Shown: positions 22,823-33,177, numbered from the stretch's first letter. The stretch: 64,000 bases of DNA from an uncultured Collinsella sp. (GCA_900541195.1 UQIY01000004.1:9134-73133); one strand, 5' to 3'. The notes: a model not told the origin generated them from the letters alone. Numbers and translations are program-made.

Positions 22823-23761
22823 ATGACAGACATCGTCCACGTCGAAAACCTCGTCAAGCGCTATGACGACCTTATCGCGCTCGACCACTTTAACCTGAGC
22901 ATCGCCCCCGGCGAGATCTTTGGCCTGCTGGGCCCCAACGGCTCGGGCAAGACCACGTCCATCAACTGCATTCTGCAGCTGCTTGCCTACGACAAAGGCA
23001 CCATCGAGTTGTTCGGCGAGCCCATGACGCCCGCCCGCTATGACTTCAAGCGCCGCATCGGCGTGGTGCCGCAGCAGGTGGCGGTATTCGACGAGCTTAC
23101 GGTGCGCGAGAACATCGACTATTTCTGCAGTCTCTACGTTAACGACCGCAAGCGCCGCCGCGCGCTCGTGGACGAGGCGATTGACTTTGTCGGGCTGGGT
23201 GACTTTACCAAGTTCCGCCCCGGCAAGCTCTCGGGCGGCCTGGCGCGCCGGCTCAACATCGCCTGCGGTATCGCGCACAAGCCCGAGCTCATCTTTTTTG
23301 ACGAGCCCACGGTGGCGGTCGACCCGCAGAGCCGCAACGCCATCCTGGAGGGCATCTGCCGCCTGCGCGACGAGGGCGCCACGGTGGTGTATACCAGCCA
23401 TTACATGGAGGAAGTCGAGCAGATCTGCAGCCGCATCATGATCATGGACGGCGGCCGCGTGCTGGCGCAGGGCACCAACGACGAGCTCAAGCGCATGATT
23501 CAGATGGGCGAGCGCGTGACCGTCGAGGTCGGCGCCGTCGAGCCCGCCACGGTCGAGCGGCTGCATGCTCTCGAGCACGTGCTTTCGGTTGAGCTGTCCG
23601 GCGGCGAGCTCGTCTGCACTTGCGAGGCGAGTCCGCACAACCTGGTCGACATCCTCGACACGCTGCGCGCCGCCGACGTGGCACTCGGCCGCGTGTGGAG
23701 CGAGCCGCCGACCCTCAACGACGTGTTCCTCGAGATCACCGGCCGCGAGCTGCGCGACTAG
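22823..23761 (+). CDS. ABC-2 exporter ATP-binding protein
   Basis: A 312-residue ATPase preceded by AGGAGGG. Walker A (GLLGPNGSGKTTS), Q-loop region (GVVPQQVAVF), signature (LSGGLARRLN) and Walker B (LIFFDEPTVAVDP) are complete. The C-terminal ~80 residues form the extra domain usual in CcmA/DrrA-type exporters. Two ABC-2 permease genes follow directly, so the complex is ATPase plus a permease heterodimer. Substrate is unknown; drug, lantibiotic or lipid export under a divergent DesK/LiaS-like two-component system is the common arrangement. The serine in GLLGPNGSGKTTS and valine in EPTVAVDP are within normal variation. Confidence 0.9.
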   Translation: MTDIVHVENLVKRYDDLIALDHFNLSIAPGEIFGLLGPNGSGKTTSINCILQLLAYDKGTIELFGEPMTPARYDFKRRIGVVPQQVAVFDELTVRENIDYFCSLYVNDRKRRRALVDEAIDFVGLGDFTKFRPGKLSGGLARRLNIACGIAHKPELIFFDEPTVAVDPQSRNAILEGICRLRDEGATVVYTSHYMEEVEQICSRIMIMDGGRVLAQGTNDELKRMIQMGERVTVEVGAVEPATVERLHALEHVLSVELSGGELVCTCEASPHNLVDILDTLRAADVALGRVWSEPPTLNDVFLEITGRELRD

Positions 23762-23770
23762 GGGGCAGCC

Positions 23771-24958
23771 ATGTTCAACACCATCATCACCACGGTCAAG
23801 ACGCTGCTGCGCCGGCCGAGCACGTGGGTTTGGGGCGCTCTCTTTCCCATCGCGCTTTCCACGATGTTTATGTTTATGTTTGCGAACCTGAGCTCTGACG
23901 GCACGGTCGACCCGGTGCCGGTGGCCGTCGTAGCGGATGAGGCCTGGGACGCCTCGACCTTTAAGGACGTGGCGACGTCGCTCGACGAGGAGGACGGCGA
24001 CCAACTGCTCGAGATCCACGAGTGCGACGACGCAGCCGATGCGAACCGTGCGCTCAAGGCCGGCGAAGTCGCGGGCATCTACACGGTCGATGCCGCGGGC
24101 ACGCCCAAGCTCACGCTGCTTTCGAGCTACGACGGCTCGCGTGCCTCGTCGGTGCTCACCGACCGCAGCATCCTTGAGACGGTGGCAAGCTCGTATACGC
24201 AAAATGCCGAGCTCATGTCCCAGATTGCCCAAGACAACCCGGCGGCGCTCGCCGACCCGGAGGCGGTTGCGCGCGCCCTGTCGCTCGAGGGCGACACCCG
24301 CCGCGTAAGCCTGACACGCACCACGCCCGATGGCACGGTCATCTACTATTACGCGCTTTTTGGCCTGGTCGCGATGATGTCTGCCGAGTTTGCCGCCTTG
24401 AGCGTCGTCGATTTGCAACCCAATCTGTCTGGCCTTGGTGCACGTCGCTGCGTGGGTGGCCTTTCTAAGACGGCGTCGCTGGCCGGTATCTTTGTGGGCT
24501 CGTGGCTGGTTTCCTTTGTCTCGATGACGATCGCGATTGGCTACGTGCGTCTAGTCGTTGGCGTCGACTTTGGCGGGCGCGAGGGGCTGTGTCTGGTGGG
24601 CGGCGCCGTGCCCGCGCTTGCCGCCACGGGCCTGGGGCTCTTTGTGGGCACGCTTCCCGTTAAGGGCGGCAAGGCGTCCAAGTCGGGCATCCTCACGGGC
24701 TTTGCCACCACGTGCGCCTTGTTCGCCGGCCTCTACGGCGAGCCGGCGATGGCACTTGCCGACGACGTCGCCCGCGCCTGCCCGGCCGAGTGCTGGCTCA
24801 ACCCCGTCAAGCTCATCTGCGACATGTTCAACCGCCTGTATTTCTTTGAGGACCTGAGCCCCTTTGCCGTTCGCGCCGGCGCGCTCGTCCTGATGGCCCT
24901 GGTGTTTGTCGCCGCCGCCACGCTGATCTTTGGAAGGAGCCGCTATGAGCACCTTTAA
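23771..24958 (+). CDS. ABC-2 type permease, first of a pair
   Basis: A 395-residue membrane protein. One N-terminal membrane segment (residues about 20-42) is followed by an extracytoplasmic domain of about 150 residues containing VVADEAWDASTFKDVATSLD, then five C-terminal membrane segments from about residue 195 onward. This 1+5 topology is characteristic of ABC-2 permeases of the YhaP/NatB type. It starts 9 bases after the ATPase gene and overlaps the second permease by 14 bases, so the three are one operon. Confidence 0.85.
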   Translation: MFNTIITTVKTLLRRPSTWVWGALFPIALSTMFMFMFANLSSDGTVDPVPVAVVADEAWDASTFKDVATSLDEEDGDQLLEIHECDDAADANRALKAGEVAGIYTVDAAGTPKLTLLSSYDGSRASSVLTDRSILETVASSYTQNAELMSQIAQDNPAALADPEAVARALSLEGDTRRVSLTRTTPDGTVIYYYALFGLVAMMSAEFAALSVVDLQPNLSGLGARRCVGGLSKTASLAGIFVGSWLVSFVSMTIAIGYVRLVVGVDFGGREGLCLVGGAVPALAATGLGLFVGTLPVKGGKASKSGILTGFATTCALFAGLYGEPAMALADDVARACPAECWLNPVKLICDMFNRLYFFEDLSPFAVRAGALVLMALVFVAAATLIFGRSRYEHL

Positions 24959-26150
24959 GACTGCGCTTCGCATGGCGCTCGCGCACCCGCTCTATCTGCT
25001 TATCTACACGGTGTTCATCTCGCTCATGGGTGTGTTTATCGCGGCATCGGTGAGCTGGAACTCGTCGCAGCTCACCGAGTACAAGCCCTACGATGCCAGC
25101 GTGATCGTGGTCGACCGCGACGACAGCGACCTTTCGCGTGCGCTTACCAAGCATCTGGGTTCGCGCTTTGAGCTGGTCACGGGCGTCGACGACGATACGT
25201 ACGATCTCGCGGACGCGCTTTCCAAGAGCAACAGCGCCAAGGGTAGTGCCGACTGCGTATTCTTTATCCCGGAGGGGTTTGAGGGCGACCTCGTTGCGGC
25301 CGCCCGCGCGGGGGAGTCCCTGCCCAAGCTCGACGTGACCTACGGTGCCGGCACCATGGCGGCGGCGCTTTCGTCTGCCGAGGCCTCGCGCTGGATCTCG
25401 CTCGCGGGCGCTGCGGCCGCACTTGAGCCCGCCGCCTCTAACGGCGACGTTGCCAAGGCCGCCGAGCATGCGGCCACCGAGCGTGCCGAGGTCGAGATCG
25501 AGCAGGTCAAGGTCGACTCGACTGCCGCCGCCACGCTCGAGTCGTATTTCAACTTCGGTGCGTACGCGATTATCTCGTCGGTCATCGTGTCGGTGGGGTT
25601 GGTGTTCTCGGGCATGAACGAGCCTGAGCGCGTGCGTCGTATGGATGCCGGTCCAATCTCCGAGCGCCGGCGCTCGCTTGCCGTGTTTGCAGCCGCCGCC
25701 GTGATCACCGTCTGCATCTGGTTTGTGTCGAGCATGATGGGCGTCGTGGGCTTTGCCGGCGCGGTCGCCGAGGTCGGCGTGGGCCGTGTGTGCTTGGCGC
25801 TGGCAGCGACGTTTGCCCTGGCGTGCACGCCGCTGGCCGTTGGCTTTGCGCTGTCGAGCCTGGGTGCGCGCGAGGAGCTGCTCAACGGTGTGGGCAACCT
25901 GCTCGGCATGCTCATGACGTTTTTGGGCGGCGCCTGGATGCCGCTGTCGCTCATGGGCTCGGCCGTGCAGACCGTTGCGCATTTTGTGCCGACGTTTTGG
26001 GTGAACGACGCGATCAGCAAGGCGCTCGCCGCGGACCTGACGTCCGCCGTGCTGGGTGACATCGCCTGCGACCTGGGCGTCACGGTGCTCTTTGCCGCGG
26101 CCATCGCCGCCGTAGGCCTAGCCCTCTCGCGCACCAAATCCCGTGCTTAG
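24945..26150 (+). CDS. ABC-2 type permease, second of a pair
   Basis: A 401-residue membrane protein. The ATG at 24945 was chosen because GGAAGG precedes it, although an in-frame TTG lies at 24930. Topology is again one N-terminal segment, a large external domain (about 45-190, with VIVVDRDDSDLSRALTKHL), then five segments. It resembles the preceding permease in layout and probably forms a heterodimer with it. Its start lies inside the end of that gene, which indicates coupled translation. A GTCCC-type hairpin follows 4 bases after the stop. Confidence 0.85.
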   Translation: MSTFKTALRMALAHPLYLLIYTVFISLMGVFIAASVSWNSSQLTEYKPYDASVIVVDRDDSDLSRALTKHLGSRFELVTGVDDDTYDLADALSKSNSAKGSADCVFFIPEGFEGDLVAAARAGESLPKLDVTYGAGTMAAALSSAEASRWISLAGAAAALEPAASNGDVAKAAEHAATERAEVEIEQVKVDSTAAATLESYFNFGAYAIISSVIVSVGLVFSGMNEPERVRRMDAGPISERRRSLAVFAAAAVITVCIWFVSSMMGVVGFAGAVAEVGVGRVCLALAATFALACTPLAVGFALSSLGAREELLNGVGNLLGMLMTFLGGAWMPLSLMGSAVQTVAHFVPTFWVNDAISKALAADLTSAVLGDIACDLGVTVLFAAAIAAVGLALSRTKSRA

Positions 26151-26154
26151 CCAC

Positions 26155-26185
26155 CTGGTCATTTAAGAACGTCCCCAATGACCAG
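26155..26185. repeat. GTCCC-apex hairpin, copy A
   Basis: Perfect 9-bp arms CTGGTCATT and AATGACCAG around the loop TAAGAACGTCCCC, starting 4 bases after a stop codon. Near-identical elements lie at 29665-29692 and 38179-38207. Confidence 0.8.
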
Positions 26186-26278
26186 TCTGAAATAAATCCC
26201 AAGCCTCGCTCCAAAATAGTTCGCCAAGGTTTACTATTACGCTCATAAAGTAGTATGAGGCTAACAGTGGGGGATACC

Positions 26279-26992
<714 letters not shown>

Positions 26993-27000
26993 GCGGCGCC

Positions 27001-29667
27001 ATGACACCTCTCACAAAACGTCTCCCGCGCGAGCTGCGCCGCAATATCGGCAAGTACCTGGGCATCTTTTTGCTTATGTGCGGAAGCATCGCCCTTACCT
27101 CGGGCTTTTTGCTCGCAGCGCATTCCATCGGTTGCCTTATCGACGACATGCGCGATGCGTACACGATTGAGGACGGCCGCGTGACCACCTCTTTCGAGGC
27201 CACCAAAGACCAGCTCAAGGCAGCCGAGGGTGCAGCCGGCGACGTCGGCGGCGTCACGCTCTACAAGAACTTCTCCATCGACGCCATCATCAAAAAGGCG
27301 TCCGGCGACGACGGCACCAAGCGCACGCTGCGCACCTATGCGCACCGCACCAAGGTCGATATCGCGTCCTACTGTGAGGGCAAGGAGCCCAAGACGGACG
27401 ATGAGGTGGCAATCGACCGTGTCTTCGCCACCAACAACGATCTCGCCGTGGGCGATAAGGTCGAGCTCGAGGGTCGCACCTACACCATCTGCGGCATCAT
27501 GACTCAACCCGATAGCCAGGCGCTGTTCCTCAACAACTCCGACTTTACGGTGAACACCATCACCTATGGCGTGGCCGAGGTCACCGACGCTGGCTTTGCC
27601 GCGCTCGAGGACGTCGGCGGCGCGCCCGCCTACACCTACTCCTTTACCTTTACCGATCGTGACCTCTCCACTGCGGACCGCATCGATGCGGAGCAGGATA
27701 TGGTCGAGGCGCTGACCGATGCCGATACGCGCGTGGACGATCTGATCGACGCCGATTCCAACCAGGGTATTGGCTACGCGCGCGACGACGTGGACGGCGA
27801 CTCTATGATGTGGATGACGCTGCTCGACATCATCATCGTGATCATGGCGTTCATCTTTGTGGTCCTTACCGACGCCACCATCGAGGAGGAGAGCGCCATC
27901 ATTGGCACACTGCTCGCCAGCGGCTATCGCCGTCGCGAGATCGTGCTGCACTACCTTGCGCTTCCCGCCATCGTGGGCGTGCTCGCAGCGCTTTTGGGCA
28001 CTGCGCTCGGCGTTGTGTTCTTTACCGAGCCCATGCGCAGCCTCTATTACGGTTCGTACAGCCTGCCGCCCTTCCAGGTGTACTGGAGCTGGGAGATCTT
28101 TGTGAAGTGCGCCGTGGTTCCCGCCGCCGCGCTCATCCTCATCACGCTGGTGGGCCTGCTTCGCAAAATGGGCAAGACGCCGTTGCAATTCCTTCGTCAC
28201 GAGGCGAGCGGCAAATCGGGTACCAAGTGCGGCCTGCAGCTGCCGGAGCGCATGGGCTTTGTTTCCCGCTTCCGCCTGCGTATCTTCCTGCGCAACCTGG
28301 GCAACTTCGCCACGCTCTTCGTGGGCATTGCATTTGCGTCGCTGCTGATGCTTTTTGGCCTGGCGATTCTGCCCACGATGACGCACTACGCGGACAACCT
28401 GAAGACGAGCCTGGTCGCCGAGCACCAGTACACGCTCAAGGCGCCGCTGGAGCTCGAGGGCACCGCCGAGGAGCGCGAGCAGTGGTCGGCACTCGAGCGC
28501 TTGCAGTCGGTTGACGGCGCGCTGCTAACCGCTGCCCAGGATGCCGATGACGAGCTTGACGACGCGGCCGATGCGGCGCAGACGGCAGCCGATGCCGCGA
28601 CCGCATCTCCGTCTGCCGAGAGCCTGACTGCGGCGCAGGATGCGCTTGCCAAGGTCCAGGACAAGAAAGATGCGCTCTACGCGCGTCTCGATGACCTTGC
28701 CGATGCCCTCGGCTGCAACCGCGACGAGGCTATCGACCTGATCGACAAGGCCTCCAAGATCGACACTGACAACGACGATATCCATCCGGTCAATACGACC
28801 GACAACGGCGCAGGAGCAATCGCGCAGGCCGAGAAATATGCCGTTTACCAGCTGCAATACGACCGCGGCGATGGAAATGGCGAGGAGACGATTTCCGTCT
28901 ACGGCATTTCATCCGATTCGCGCTATTGGAAAGACCTCAACGTCGGCGACGGGCGTGTCGTCTTTGGCGGCGGTCTGCTCGATAAGTTTGGCTGGAGCGA
29001 GGGCCAGAAGGTCACGCTCGGCGACAAGTACGAGGGTGAGCATTATTCCCTTGAGTACGCGGGCAAGGACTGCGCCTGGGGCTCCAAGTCGGACATGAAT
29101 ATCTATATGAGTATCGACGACTTTAATGAGCTGTTCGACAACGACGCCGCCTACTTTAACGGCTATGTGAGCAACGAGAAGCTCGACCTCGAAGCTCGTT
29201 ACTTTGCCGGCGACACCACGCCCGATGACATGCGTGCCGTGGGCGACCAGTTCATCGGCATGATGAGCAAAATGATCGGAATGATGGTCGGGCTCGCGGT
29301 GTTTATCTTCCTGCTGTTTATGTACCTGCTGACCAAGGCCGTTATCGATCATAGCGCCCGTTCGATCAGCTACATGAAAGTCTTTGGCTATCGCGATAGC
29401 GAGATCTCGCATCTGTACATCCGGTCGATCACGCTGTGCGTGGCGGCGTCGCTCGTGCTGAGCCTGCCGGTCATTATTGGTTCACTCACGGCCATCTTCC
29501 GCTCGATGCTGCTCGCCTACAACGGCAATATCGAGATCTACGTGCCCGCTTGGTCCATGACGGCGTGCGTGGGCATTGGCTTTGCGACCTACCTGGTCGT
29601 GGCGCTGCTACACACGCGTTCTATCAAGCGCGTCAGCCTGGCCGAGGCCCTCAAAGTCCAAGAGTAG
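27001..29667 (+). CDS. FtsX-domain ABC permease with long extracytoplasmic region
   Basis: An 888-residue protein started at the ATG at 27001. One N-terminal membrane helix (residues about 17-40) precedes a first external domain, a first FtsX module (from about residue 270, TDATIEEESAIIGTLLASGY), further helices, a second external domain (about 470-750) and a second FtsX module (YMKVFGYRDSEISHLYIRSI). The second external domain contains an Ala/Asp-rich coiled coil (DDELDDAADAAQTAADAATA) near residues 515-570. Two FtsX modules in one chain mean a single polypeptide can pair with the ATPase dimer. The function of such coiled-coil FtsX permeases in Gram-positives is mostly unknown. The TAG stop is also the first three bases of a hairpin element. 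Confidence 0.88.
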   Translation: MTPLTKRLPRELRRNIGKYLGIFLLMCGSIALTSGFLLAAHSIGCLIDDMRDAYTIEDGRVTTSFEATKDQLKAAEGAAGDVGGVTLYKNFSIDAIIKKASGDDGTKRTLRTYAHRTKVDIASYCEGKEPKTDDEVAIDRVFATNNDLAVGDKVELEGRTYTICGIMTQPDSQALFLNNSDFTVNTITYGVAEVTDAGFAALEDVGGAPAYTYSFTFTDRDLSTADRIDAEQDMVEALTDADTRVDDLIDADSNQGIGYARDDVDGDSMMWMTLLDIIIVIMAFIFVVLTDATIEEESAIIGTLLASGYRRREIVLHYLALPAIVGVLAALLGTALGVVFFTEPMRSLYYGSYSLPPFQVYWSWEIFVKCAVVPAAALILITLVGLLRKMGKTPLQFLRHEASGKSGTKCGLQLPERMGFVSRFRLRIFLRNLGNFATLFVGIAFASLLMLFGLAILPTMTHYADNLKTSLVAEHQYTLKAPLELEGTAEEREQWSALERLQSVDGALLTAAQDADDELDDAADAAQTAADAATASPSAESLTAAQDALAKVQDKKDALYARLDDLADALGCNRDEAIDLIDKASKIDTDNDDIHPVNTTDNGAGAIAQAEKYAVYQLQYDRGDGNGEETISVYGISSDSRYWKDLNVGDGRVVFGGGLLDKFGWSEGQKVTLGDKYEGEHYSLEYAGKDCAWGSKSDMNIYMSIDDFNELFDNDAAYFNGYVSNEKLDLEARYFAGDTTPDDMRAVGDQFIGMMSKMIGMMVGLAVFIFLLFMYLLTKAVIDHSARSISYMKVFGYRDSEISHLYIRSITLCVAASLVLSLPVIIGSLTAIFRSMLLAYNGNIEIYVPAWSMTACVGIGFATYLVVALLHTRSIKRVSLAEALKVQE

Positions 29668-29692
29668 TCGTTAGGGACGTCCCCAATGACTA
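29665..29692. repeat. GTCCC-apex hairpin, copy B, including the stop codon
   Basis: Arms TAGTCGTT and AATGACTA pair with one G-U; the loop AGGGACGTCCCC is itself self-complementary. The first TAG is the stop codon of the FtsX permease gene. Confidence 0.8.
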
Positions 29693-29702
29693 GGCGCTGT
29701 AC

Positions 29703-29733
29703 TTGACTTTAACTCTGCTTTAACTGGTACCAT
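29703..29733 (+). promoter_or_regulatory. Candidate promoter for the DUF362 gene
   Basis: TTGACT (29703-29708) and TACCAT (29728-29733) are separated by 19 bases, which is longer than ideal. It sits 43 bases before the ATG at 29776. Confidence 0.35.
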
Positions 29734-29775
29734 CCTCTATGTCTGTAACGCCATATAGACCGAGGGGATATAACT

Positions 29776-30981
29776 ATGACCGCAACTGCACCCGCAGCAC
29801 CCGCTAAGGTGTACTTCACCAACCTGCGCACGCATGCTCGCGAGAGCCAGCTCGACAAGCTCAAGCGCCTCATACGTCACGCCGGTATCGAGCAGATCGA
29901 CTTCGAGAACAAGTTCGTCGCTATCAAGATTCACTTTGGCGAGCTGGGCAATCTGAGCTTTTTGCGCCCCAACTACGCCCGCGCCGTCGCGGATGTCGTG
30001 AAGGAGCTGGGTGGCAAGCCCTTCCTCACCGACTGTAACACGCTCTACGTTGGTAGCCGTAAAAACGCGCTCGAGCACATCGATACCGCCTATCAGAACG
30101 GCTTTACCCCGTATGCCACGGGTTGCCAGATCATCATCGCCGACGGCCTCAAGGGTACCGACGAGGCACTCGTCCCGGTCGAGGGCGGCGAGTACGTGCG
30201 CGAGGCCAAGATCGGTCGGGCACTCATGGATGCCGATATCGTGATCAGCCTCACGCACTTTAAAGGCCATGAGCAGGCCGGCTTTGGCGGCGCCATGAAG
30301 AACCTGGGCATGGGCGGCGGCAGCCGCGCCGGCAAGATGGAGCAGCATGCCGCCGGCAAGCCGAACGTCGCGACCGAGCACTGTATTGGCTGCCGTGCCT
30401 GCGAAAAGGTCTGTGCGCACAGCGCTATCTCGTTTGACGACACCCGTGAGCGCGAGCTCGCCAACGGCAACACCCGTACGGTTCACGTTGCCGCTATCGA
30501 CCATGATCGCTGTGTGGGCTGCGGCCGCTGCATCGGCGTGTGCAACCAGGACGCCATCAAGCCCGGCCATGACGCTGCGGCCGACGTGCTCAACTGCAAG
30601 ATCGCCGAGTACACCAAGGCCGTCGTCGACGGCCGCCCGAGCTTCCACATTTCGCTCGCCATGGACATCAGCCCCAACTGCGATTGCCATCCCGAAAACG
30701 ACACGCCTATCGTCAACGATATCGGCATGTTCGCGAGCTTCGACCCGGTCGCCATCGACCAGGCCTGTGCCGATGCCGTCATGGCGTCCGAGCCGCTTCC
30801 CAACACCGAGCTCACCGATAGCGCGGCCAAGATGGAGCACAACCACGAGCATCTGGAGGGCGAGCAAGCCGAGGACCCCTTCTGCATCACGCATCCCGAC
30901 ACCGACTGGCGCACCTGCATTGCGCATGCCGAGAAGATCGGCCTGGGCACGAGCAAGTACGAGCTCATCGAGGTCAAGTAG
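29776..30981 (+). CDS. DUF362-domain protein with two [4Fe-4S] clusters
   Basis: A 401-residue soluble protein. Residues about 10-185 and 280-340 are the DUF362 fold (KIHFGELGNLSFLRPNYARA, SLTHFKGHEQAGFGGAMKNLG). Between them lies a ferredoxin insert with two cluster motifs, CIGCRACEKVCAHSA and CVGCGRCIGVCNQDA. DUF362 iron-sulfur proteins are widespread in anaerobes and their reaction is not settled. A C-terminal acidic, His-containing stretch (MEHNHEHLEGEQAEDP, about residue 355) could bind metal. Monocistronic, with a TTGACT promoter-like box upstream and a clear terminator downstream. A redox or electron-transfer role is inference. Confidence 0.88.
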   Translation: MTATAPAAPAKVYFTNLRTHARESQLDKLKRLIRHAGIEQIDFENKFVAIKIHFGELGNLSFLRPNYARAVADVVKELGGKPFLTDCNTLYVGSRKNALEHIDTAYQNGFTPYATGCQIIIADGLKGTDEALVPVEGGEYVREAKIGRALMDADIVISLTHFKGHEQAGFGGAMKNLGMGGGSRAGKMEQHAAGKPNVATEHCIGCRACEKVCAHSAISFDDTRERELANGNTRTVHVAAIDHDRCVGCGRCIGVCNQDAIKPGHDAAADVLNCKIAEYTKAVVDGRPSFHISLAMDISPNCDCHPENDTPIVNDIGMFASFDPVAIDQACADAVMASEPLPNTELTDSAAKMEHNHEHLEGEQAEDPFCITHPDTDWRTCIAHAEKIGLGTSKYELIEVK

Positions 30982-31028
30982 CACCTGTCCATTGGACATA
31001 TCGAGCGCTTTTGTAGCGCAACGTTAGC

Positions 31029-31066
31029 AAAAGCCGCCCGCGAGCACAGCTCTCGCGGGCGGCTTT
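31029..31066 (+). terminator. Terminator after the DUF362 gene
   Basis: Stem AAAGCCGCCCGCGAG with CTCGCGGGCGGCTTT around CACAGCT, ending in TTT. It is nearly symmetrical in base content (A-run before, T-run after), so it could work for both converging genes. Confidence 0.8.
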
Positions 31067-31067
31067 C

Positions 31068-31191
31068 CGGAAGTATGCGGCAAATTTCGAGACCGCCGAG
31101 CACACGACATTTTTTGGCAACAAAACCCCTGATAAATTGTTGGTAAAACTGCGGTCTGGTCGGCAGCTCCAGATTTTGCCGCATACTTCCG
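31068..31191. repeat. 124-bp long-palindrome element
   Basis: Terminal arms of 17 bp (CGGAAGTATGCGGCAAA at 31068-31084 with its complement at 31175-31191) are perfect. Inside are further pairings (AGACCGC with GCGGTCT; GCAACA with TGTTG). It lies between two converging genes, directly after a terminator. The arm word TATGCGG recalls TATGCCGG in the 152-bp elements at 20382 and 20642, but the interiors are not obviously related. Confidence 0.75.
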
Positions 31192-31232
31192 AAAATAGGT
31201 GGTCAGATAAAGCCCCAGACGTTGCTTTTTGC

Positions 31233-32198
31233 CTAAAAATACTCGTCGAGGAAGTCATCGACCGTGTTCCAGTAGAGCTCGGGGTCAACTTGCGCACTCT
31301 TGGCGTGGGTGGCGCCATGGATGGTGAGCTTTTGCTTGACCTTGCTGGCGCACGCGTCGTAGTTTTGGTCGAGCATGCTGTACGGCACAAAGGTGTCCTG
31401 GTCGCCGTGGATAAACAGCATGGGAACCGTCGCGTGCTTGAGTTGCTCCACACTGCTCGCCTTATGAAAGTCGTAGCCCGCGCGCACGTTGCACACCAAG
31501 TTTGCTACATCGAGCAAGGGAAAGCTGGGCAGGCCGAACACGTCCTTGAGCTGCAGAGAAAACTCGTCCCAAACACTCGTATAACCGCAGTCCTCGATAA
31601 TGCATTTCACGTTTGCGGGCAGAGATTCCCCCGCAACGTTCATGGCGGTTGCCGCACCCATCGACTCGCCAAAGACCAGGATGCGCGCCTCGGGGTCAGC
31701 CTGAACAATTCGCCCGATCCATGCGATAACATCGAGTCGCTCGGGCCAGCCCATGCCGATATAGTCGCCGCCGGAGCGCTCGTGGGCGCGGGCGGCAGGC
31801 GCGAGCACGTTCATGCCGCGGTCGTGGAAGCGCTTGGCGTATCGGGCCATACCGATGGGCTCGTTGGTATATCCATGCAGGCAGACGGCGTAATCGTGGG
31901 TGTTCTCCGAGGCGGCAAAATACCAAGCGGCGAGCTCGGTTCCGTCATCTGCGGTGAGGCTGCTGCTCTCGCGATTCTCTTTAAACCACGCCCGCGCCTC
32001 GGTTTCCTCGGCATCCGGCTGCTCGCCTTCTTTGTCGTTCTTGCTATCCTGCATCATCTTCATGGTGTACGGCGCTTGGGGATTCAGCGCGAAGTCAAAC
32101 AGAAAGTTGCCGGCAAATCCGAGCAGCGCAACGACAACCACCAGTGCAACGATGCCGGCTATCTTGAGCTTTCGATGGGAACGTGCGTTTTGAGCCAT
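31233..32198 (-). CDS. Membrane-anchored alpha/beta hydrolase
   Basis: A 321-residue protein. One N-terminal membrane helix (residues about 11-35, KIAGIVALVVVVALLGF) is followed by a serine hydrolase domain outside the membrane. The nucleophile elbow is GESMG (S179), the acid is in HGDQDTFVP (D268) and the histidine in HGATHAKS (H298). The oxyanion region is CLHGYTNEP. This matches the YqkD/BEM46-like esterase group; the substrate is unknown. The gene converges on the DUF362 gene, with the terminator and the 124-bp palindrome between them. Confidence 0.85.
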   Translation of the reverse strand: MAQNARSHRKLKIAGIVALVVVVALLGFAGNFLFDFALNPQAPYTMKMMQDSKNDKEGEQPDAEETEARAWFKENRESSSLTADDGTELAAWYFAASENTHDYAVCLHGYTNEPIGMARYAKRFHDRGMNVLAPAARAHERSGGDYIGMGWPERLDVIAWIGRIVQADPEARILVFGESMGAATAMNVAGESLPANVKCIIEDCGYTSVWDEFSLQLKDVFGLPSFPLLDVANLVCNVRAGYDFHKASSVEQLKHATVPMLFIHGDQDTFVPYSMLDQNYDACASKVKQKLTIHGATHAKSAQVDPELYWNTVDDFLDEYF

Positions 32199-32384
32199 GC
32201 GGTATTCTCCTATAAGATGTTAATACATCAACATTTAATGCAAGCGCATTATGGACGTTCGCCGTTGATGCGTCAACAGACAAAGAATGGGTAAACAAAG
32301 GGTCACGTATGGTGCAAATTTCGCACGTACCTAGACGCTTTGATATAGTGTTGAGAACTCTTTACGTTGGAGGATGTAACCGGC

Positions 32385-33068
32385 ATGTCCGATTCGAGCG
32401 ACAGTTCTAAGCCGCGACCCAAGACCGCGGCCGTTCCACACTACACGGTGGGCGAGGAGATCATGAACTCCGTCACCCATGGTGTCGGCTGCCTGCTGGG
32501 TATCGCGGGCCTGGTGCTCCTGATCGTATTCGCTGCCCTGCGCGGCGGAGGCCCGGCCCACATGGCCGCGGCGATTGTCTATGGCGTCAGCATTATTCTC
32601 GAATATCTGGCCTCCACGCTCTACCACGCGATTCAACCCGCGCGCGCCAAGCGCGTGTTTCGCATCATCGACCACAGCTGCATCTACCTGCTCATAGCCG
32701 GCAGCTATACGCCGTTTTGCCTCATCACGCTCGCAAACGACGGCGGTCCTGCGCTGTTCTTTGCCGTATGGGCCATCGCCATTATCGGCATCGCCCTCGA
32801 GTGCTTTATGCGTGAGCGTCAACCGCACTGGGTAAGCGGCCTGGTCTACCTGCTGATGGGCTGGCTTGTCGTCTTTAAGCTGCCCGAACTTGTGTCGCTG
32901 CTCAACCCCGTGGCACTTGCCCTGCTCGCCGTCGGCGGCGTGTGCTACACCGCGGGCGTGCCGTTCTATATCGCCAAAAACGTGCGCTATCTGCACAGCG
33001 TGTTTCACCTGTGGGTGCTCGCCGGCAGCATCTTCCAGTTCATGGCGGTGATCCTCTTCGTAATCTAG
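32385..33068 (+). CDS. Hemolysin III family (YqfA/PAQR-like) membrane protein
   Basis: A 227-residue protein with seven membrane segments. The ATG at 32385 was chosen because GGAGG lies 11 bases upstream. Conserved features of the family are GEEIMNSVTHGVGCLLGIAG, SIILEYLASTLYHAI, the IDHSCIYLLIAGSYTPF motif, and the C-terminal HSVFHLWVLAGSIFQF with conserved histidines that probably bind zinc. Despite the family name, its usual role in bacteria is membrane or lipid related and not proven haemolysis. It stands upstream of another protein historically called hemolysin, but the two are unrelated. Confidence 0.9.
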   Translation: MSDSSDSSKPRPKTAAVPHYTVGEEIMNSVTHGVGCLLGIAGLVLLIVFAALRGGGPAHMAAAIVYGVSIILEYLASTLYHAIQPARAKRVFRIIDHSCIYLLIAGSYTPFCLITLANDGGPALFFAVWAIAIIGIALECFMRERQPHWVSGLVYLLMGWLVVFKLPELVSLLNPVALALLAVGGVCYTAGVPFYIAKNVRYLHSVFHLWVLAGSIFQFMAVILFVI

Positions 33069-33177
33069 CGACCATGCCTGCGCGCCCGCGTCCTCGTTTG
33101 GGCGCCGGCGCAATTGCCGTATCCGTCATCAACGTTTTACCCTGACGCCCGAATCTTGGAGGTTCGAGAAACTCCCG

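Noticed and set aside
22751..24418. 555-codon minus-strand open frame opposite the ABC exporter genes
   Set aside because: Same shadow pattern; it also runs through the divergent promoter region.
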